This document shows positions 5,611 through 7,373 of a stretch of DNA of 7,373 nucleotides, piece by piece. Each line of letters starts with the position of its first letter. Position 1 is the stretch's first letter. The notes beneath the pieces were generated by a model. The model worked only from the letters and a program-made list of their open reading frames with translations. It was not told the origin of the DNA and did no database searches. The stretch spans positions 1 to 7,373 of the forward strand of contig CALISP010000005.1 of the NCBI GenBank assembly GCA_938041705.1, read 5' to 3'. Position numbers and translations under genes: made by a program. Source of the stretch: an uncultured Cocleimonas sp. Its GTDB lineage: Bacteria; Pseudomonadota; Gammaproteobacteria; Thiotrichales; Thiotrichaceae.

Positions 5611-6624
5611 TTAACTTATCACGCGAGGCTCAGGTTCTAGTCTAATTCCAAATTTATCTTCAATGGAAGCCATAATGTCTTCTGCAACTTGCCATAATTC
5701 AGCACCTGAAGCATTTGCATGATTTACTAGCACTAATGCATGTTTATCAGAAACACCTGCATCACCTGCTCTAAAACCTCTCCAGCCTGCTTGATCTATT
5801 AACCAGCCTGCCGAAGTCTTCACATTATCGTTGTGTGATTGAGGAAAACCTGGGAGGCTTTCATGGGCCGCTTTCAAGACTTCCCAATCTTTTACTTTTA
5901 GTACTGGGTTTTTAAAAAAGCTTCCAGCGTTTCCGATATTAGCTGGGTCAGGTAATTTGCGTTGGCGCTCTTCAATGACTGCTTTACTGATAATATCAGC
6001 AGATAGCATCTCACCCGCTAACGCTTCCCTTAAACCAGCATAATTGACATGCCATTCTGGTTTTTTAGCTAATCTAAAAGTAACAGAGGTGATCAATAAT
6101 TTATCTAAGGTTTGAGATTTAAAGAAACTTTCGCGATAGCCAAACTGACAATGCTCTTTGTCAAACTCTTGAATCTCACCATTTTCAAGGTTTACCGTCT
6201 GTAATGAATGAAATGTGTCCGAAAGCTCAACACCATAAGCTCCAATATTTTGAATCGGCGCGGCACCAACACAGCCAGGTATTAAGGAGAGATTCTCTAA
6301 GCCTGCAAAACCTTGTTGAATTGTCCAGATGACAAACTCATGCCAATTTTCACCACCAGCGGCGCTGACATAAACAGCTTCATCGTCTTCGTTGGCAATG
6401 TCTTTACCCAACAAATCAACTTTGGCAACAAGTCCTTGATAGTCGCTTTTAAAGAGTAGATTACTACCGCCACCTAAAATCAAATTAGGTAAATCGTTTT
6501 TGGCTTTCCACTCAAATAATGCTTCTATATCTTGAAGATTACGAATATGACTAAGGTATTTTGCACTAGCATCTACACCAAATGTATTTAAACACTGTAA
6601 TGAAGCATTTTTGATTATTTCCAT
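5611..6624 (-). CDS. murB: UDP-N-acetylenolpyruvoylglucosamine reductase
   Basis: MurB uses FAD and NADPH to reduce UDP-GlcNAc-enolpyruvate to UDP-MurNAc, the second committed step of peptidoglycan precursor synthesis, in the cytoplasm. The 337-residue product is close to E. coli MurB (342). Visible motifs are LNTFG (12-16), the FAD-binding LILGGGSNLL (48-57), IPGCVGAAPIQNIGAYG (115-131), GYRESFFK with catalytic Arg164, the NYAGL Tyr loop of type I enzymes (194-198), KLPDP and GNAGSFFKNP with proton donor Ser235, SAGWLIDQAGWRG (271-283), and EPEPR with Glu332 matching E. coli Glu325. All catalytic residues are present, so it should be active. The N-terminus aligns with the family start at this ATG although the Shine-Dalgarno is weak. 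It is divergent from argG. No clear terminator lies before the GH26 gene. Confidence 0.97.
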   Translation of the reverse strand: MEIIKNASLQCLNTFGVDASAKYLSHIRNLQDIEALFEWKAKNDLPNLILGGGSNLLFKSDYQGLVAKVDLLGKDIANEDDEAVYVSAAGGENWHEFVIWTIQQGFAGLENLSLIPGCVGAAPIQNIGAYGVELSDTFHSLQTVNLENGEIQEFDKEHCQFGYRESFFKSQTLDKLLITSVTFRLAKKPEWHVNYAGLREALAGEMLSADIISKAVIEERQRKLPDPANIGNAGSFFKNPVLKVKDWEVLKAAHESLPGFPQSHNDNVKTSAGWLIDQAGWRGFRAGDAGVSDKHALVLVNHANASGAELWQVAEDIMASIEDKFGIRLEPEPRVIS

Positions 6625-6662
6625 GAACTACATTCTACGACAAACGAGTCATGAGCTCTATC

Positions 6663-6838
6663 AAGGAATCTCAGAATAAGCTAGATGAATTCTGGTAAAC
6701 CCTTAGGTGTAAATCTCTAAGGCATGCTCTCCGTTGCTGCTGATCTTATGAAGGCAATAAGCATTCATAAAATGTACGCCTAGAATATGACACCCTAGAG
6801 ACTTACAGAATCTCATATAGCTTATCCAGAGCTTCCTT
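6663..6838. repeat. Long imperfect palindrome, MITE-like, between murB and argG
   Basis: The left arm 6663-6698 and the reverse complement of 6803-6838 agree at about 31 of 37 aligned columns with two single-base gaps. Shared blocks are AAGGAA, ATAAGCTA, ATGA and ATTCTG. Weaker similarity continues inward (GGTGT, CTA-GGC) to about 6723 and 6778, so nearly the whole 176 bp could fold on itself. No clear target-site duplication flanks it and it holds no gene. It resembles a miniature inverted-repeat element or a long structured intergenic sequence. Confidence 0.75.
6746..6770. promoter_or_regulatory. Small inverted repeat in the palindrome centre, possible operator
   Basis: TTATGAA (6746-6752) and TTCATAA (6764-6770) are exact reverse complements with an 11-base gap, so equivalent half-site positions are 18 bases apart. 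It is about 140 bases upstream of argG. It does not match the ArgR box, whose half-sites are closer together. It may equally be the loop-proximal part of the larger palindrome. Confidence 0.25.
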
Positions 6839-6869
6839 ATTTAGGTGTTTCTTCTACAAGACAGAAATG

Positions 6870-6875
6870 TATAAT
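6870..6875 (+). promoter_or_regulatory. Candidate -10 element of the argG promoter
   Basis: A perfect TATAAT ends 36 bases before the argG start codon, giving a leader of roughly 30 bases. The best -35 candidate, TTTCTT (6848-6853) at a 16-base spacing, is poor, so the promoter may depend on an activator or may be weak. It lies outside the long palindrome. I found no ArgR-type box overlapping it. Confidence 0.5.
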
Positions 6876-6911
6876 CGCTGATCTAATTAACATCTTTTTA
6901 GTGGAATTTTT

Positions 6912-7373
6912 ATGTCAAACGATCAGAAAACCAAGCAAAAAATAAACAAAGTCGTCCTCGCTTACTCTGGTGGCCTAGATACTTCAATAATCATCGAATG
7001 GTTAAAAGAAAACTACGATTGTGAAGTCGTTACTTTTACCGCTGACATCGGTCAGGGTGAAGAGGTTGAACCAGCTCGCGCAAAAGCTATAGCATCTGGC
7101 ATTAAAGAGATCTACATTGAAGATTTAAAAGAAGAATTTGTGCGCGATTTTGTATTCCCAATGTTCCGTGCGAATACCATCTATGAAGGTGAATACTTAT
7201 TAGGCACTTCGATTGCCCGCCCACTGATTTCAAAACGTTTAATTGAAATTGCTAATGAGACGGGTGCTGATGCAATCTCACACGGCGCGACCGGTAAAGG
7301 TAATGACCAAGTACGTTTCGAGTTGGGTGCTTATGCGCTTAAACCGGGTGTTGCGATTATTGCTCCTTGGCGC
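6912..7373 (+). CDS. argG: Argininosuccinate synthase, N-terminal part
   Basis: The first 154 codons are present; the gene runs off the window (the family is usually about 400 residues or more). ArgG joins citrulline and aspartate, using ATP, to make argininosuccinate in arginine biosynthesis. The N-type ATP pyrophosphatase loop AYSGGLDTS is at 17-25. ADIGQGEE follows the second strand. LLGTSIARPLISK and SHGATGKGNDQVRFE (123-137) are hallmark substrate-binding segments. The ATG is the only reasonable start: an in-frame TAA lies 24 bases upstream, and GGA sits six bases before it. A short hydrophilic extension (residues 2-13, Lys/Gln-rich) precedes the first strand. It is divergent from murB across a 287-base spacer holding the palindrome and a TATAAT. 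No other arginine gene is in the window. Confidence 0.97.
   Translation, partial: MSNDQKTKQKINKVVLAYSGGLDTSIIIEWLKENYDCEVVTFTADIGQGEEVEPARAKAIASGIKEIYIEDLKEEFVRDFVFPMFRANTIYEGEYLLGTSIARPLISKRLIEIANETGADAISHGATGKGNDQVRFELGAYALKPGVAIIAPWR

Noticed and set aside
6651..6698. 15-codon ORF upstream of argG as a possible leader peptide
   Set aside because: It contains no arginine codons, so arginine attenuation is not supported, and it largely coincides with the left arm of the long palindrome.
6840..6911. ArgR operator (ARG box) at the argG promoter
   Set aside because: No TGAAT/ATTCA half-site pair with the usual 4-base gap was found; the best segment around TATAAT matches only one half.

Overview
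The window is AT-rich bacterial DNA and reads as a chromosomal segment of a gammaproteobacterium, probably marine or aquatic. The evidence is a type I MurB (long form with the Tyr-loop insertion), an ArgG, an oligopeptidase B-family peptidase that aligns residue for residue with the enterobacterial enzyme over its catalytic domain, and an alkyltransferase-like protein. The genus cannot be fixed from sequence alone; Kangiella-like relatives are only a guess.

Layout. Bases 1-192 are the 3' end of an S9 (prolyl oligopeptidase family) peptidase. A second S9 peptidase of the oligopeptidase B family follows at 337-2454. A 420-base spacer leads to a short alkyltransferase-like DNA-repair gene (2875-3252). 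All three are on the plus strand. On the minus strand are a NYN/LabA-type putative RNase (3425-3901), a secreted GH26 glycoside hydrolase (4138-5433) with a clear terminator after it, and murB (5611-6624). argG starts divergently from murB at 6912 and runs off the end of the window.

How the genes relate. There is no obvious multi-gene pathway. The two S9 peptidases suggest a small peptide-degradation cluster. MurB (cell wall) and ArgG (arginine synthesis) are housekeeping genes. The GH26 enzyme is an orphan without visible polysaccharide-utilisation partners. I see no defence island, CRISPR array, RNA gene or intact insertion sequence.

The more unusual content is in the spacers and in fine detail. 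A 30-47 bp repeat with a TTTAAAT core, a C-run and an ACTTTT end occurs three times in the same orientation, once in each of three consecutive plus-strand spacers. A roughly 176 bp imperfect palindrome with ~36 bp arms lies between murB and argG and looks like a miniature mobile element or long hairpin. The oligopeptidase B has lost three of the four acidic residues used by the enterobacterial enzyme to read basic substrates, and it carries an in-frame hexanucleotide expansion encoding (Asp-Asn)4.
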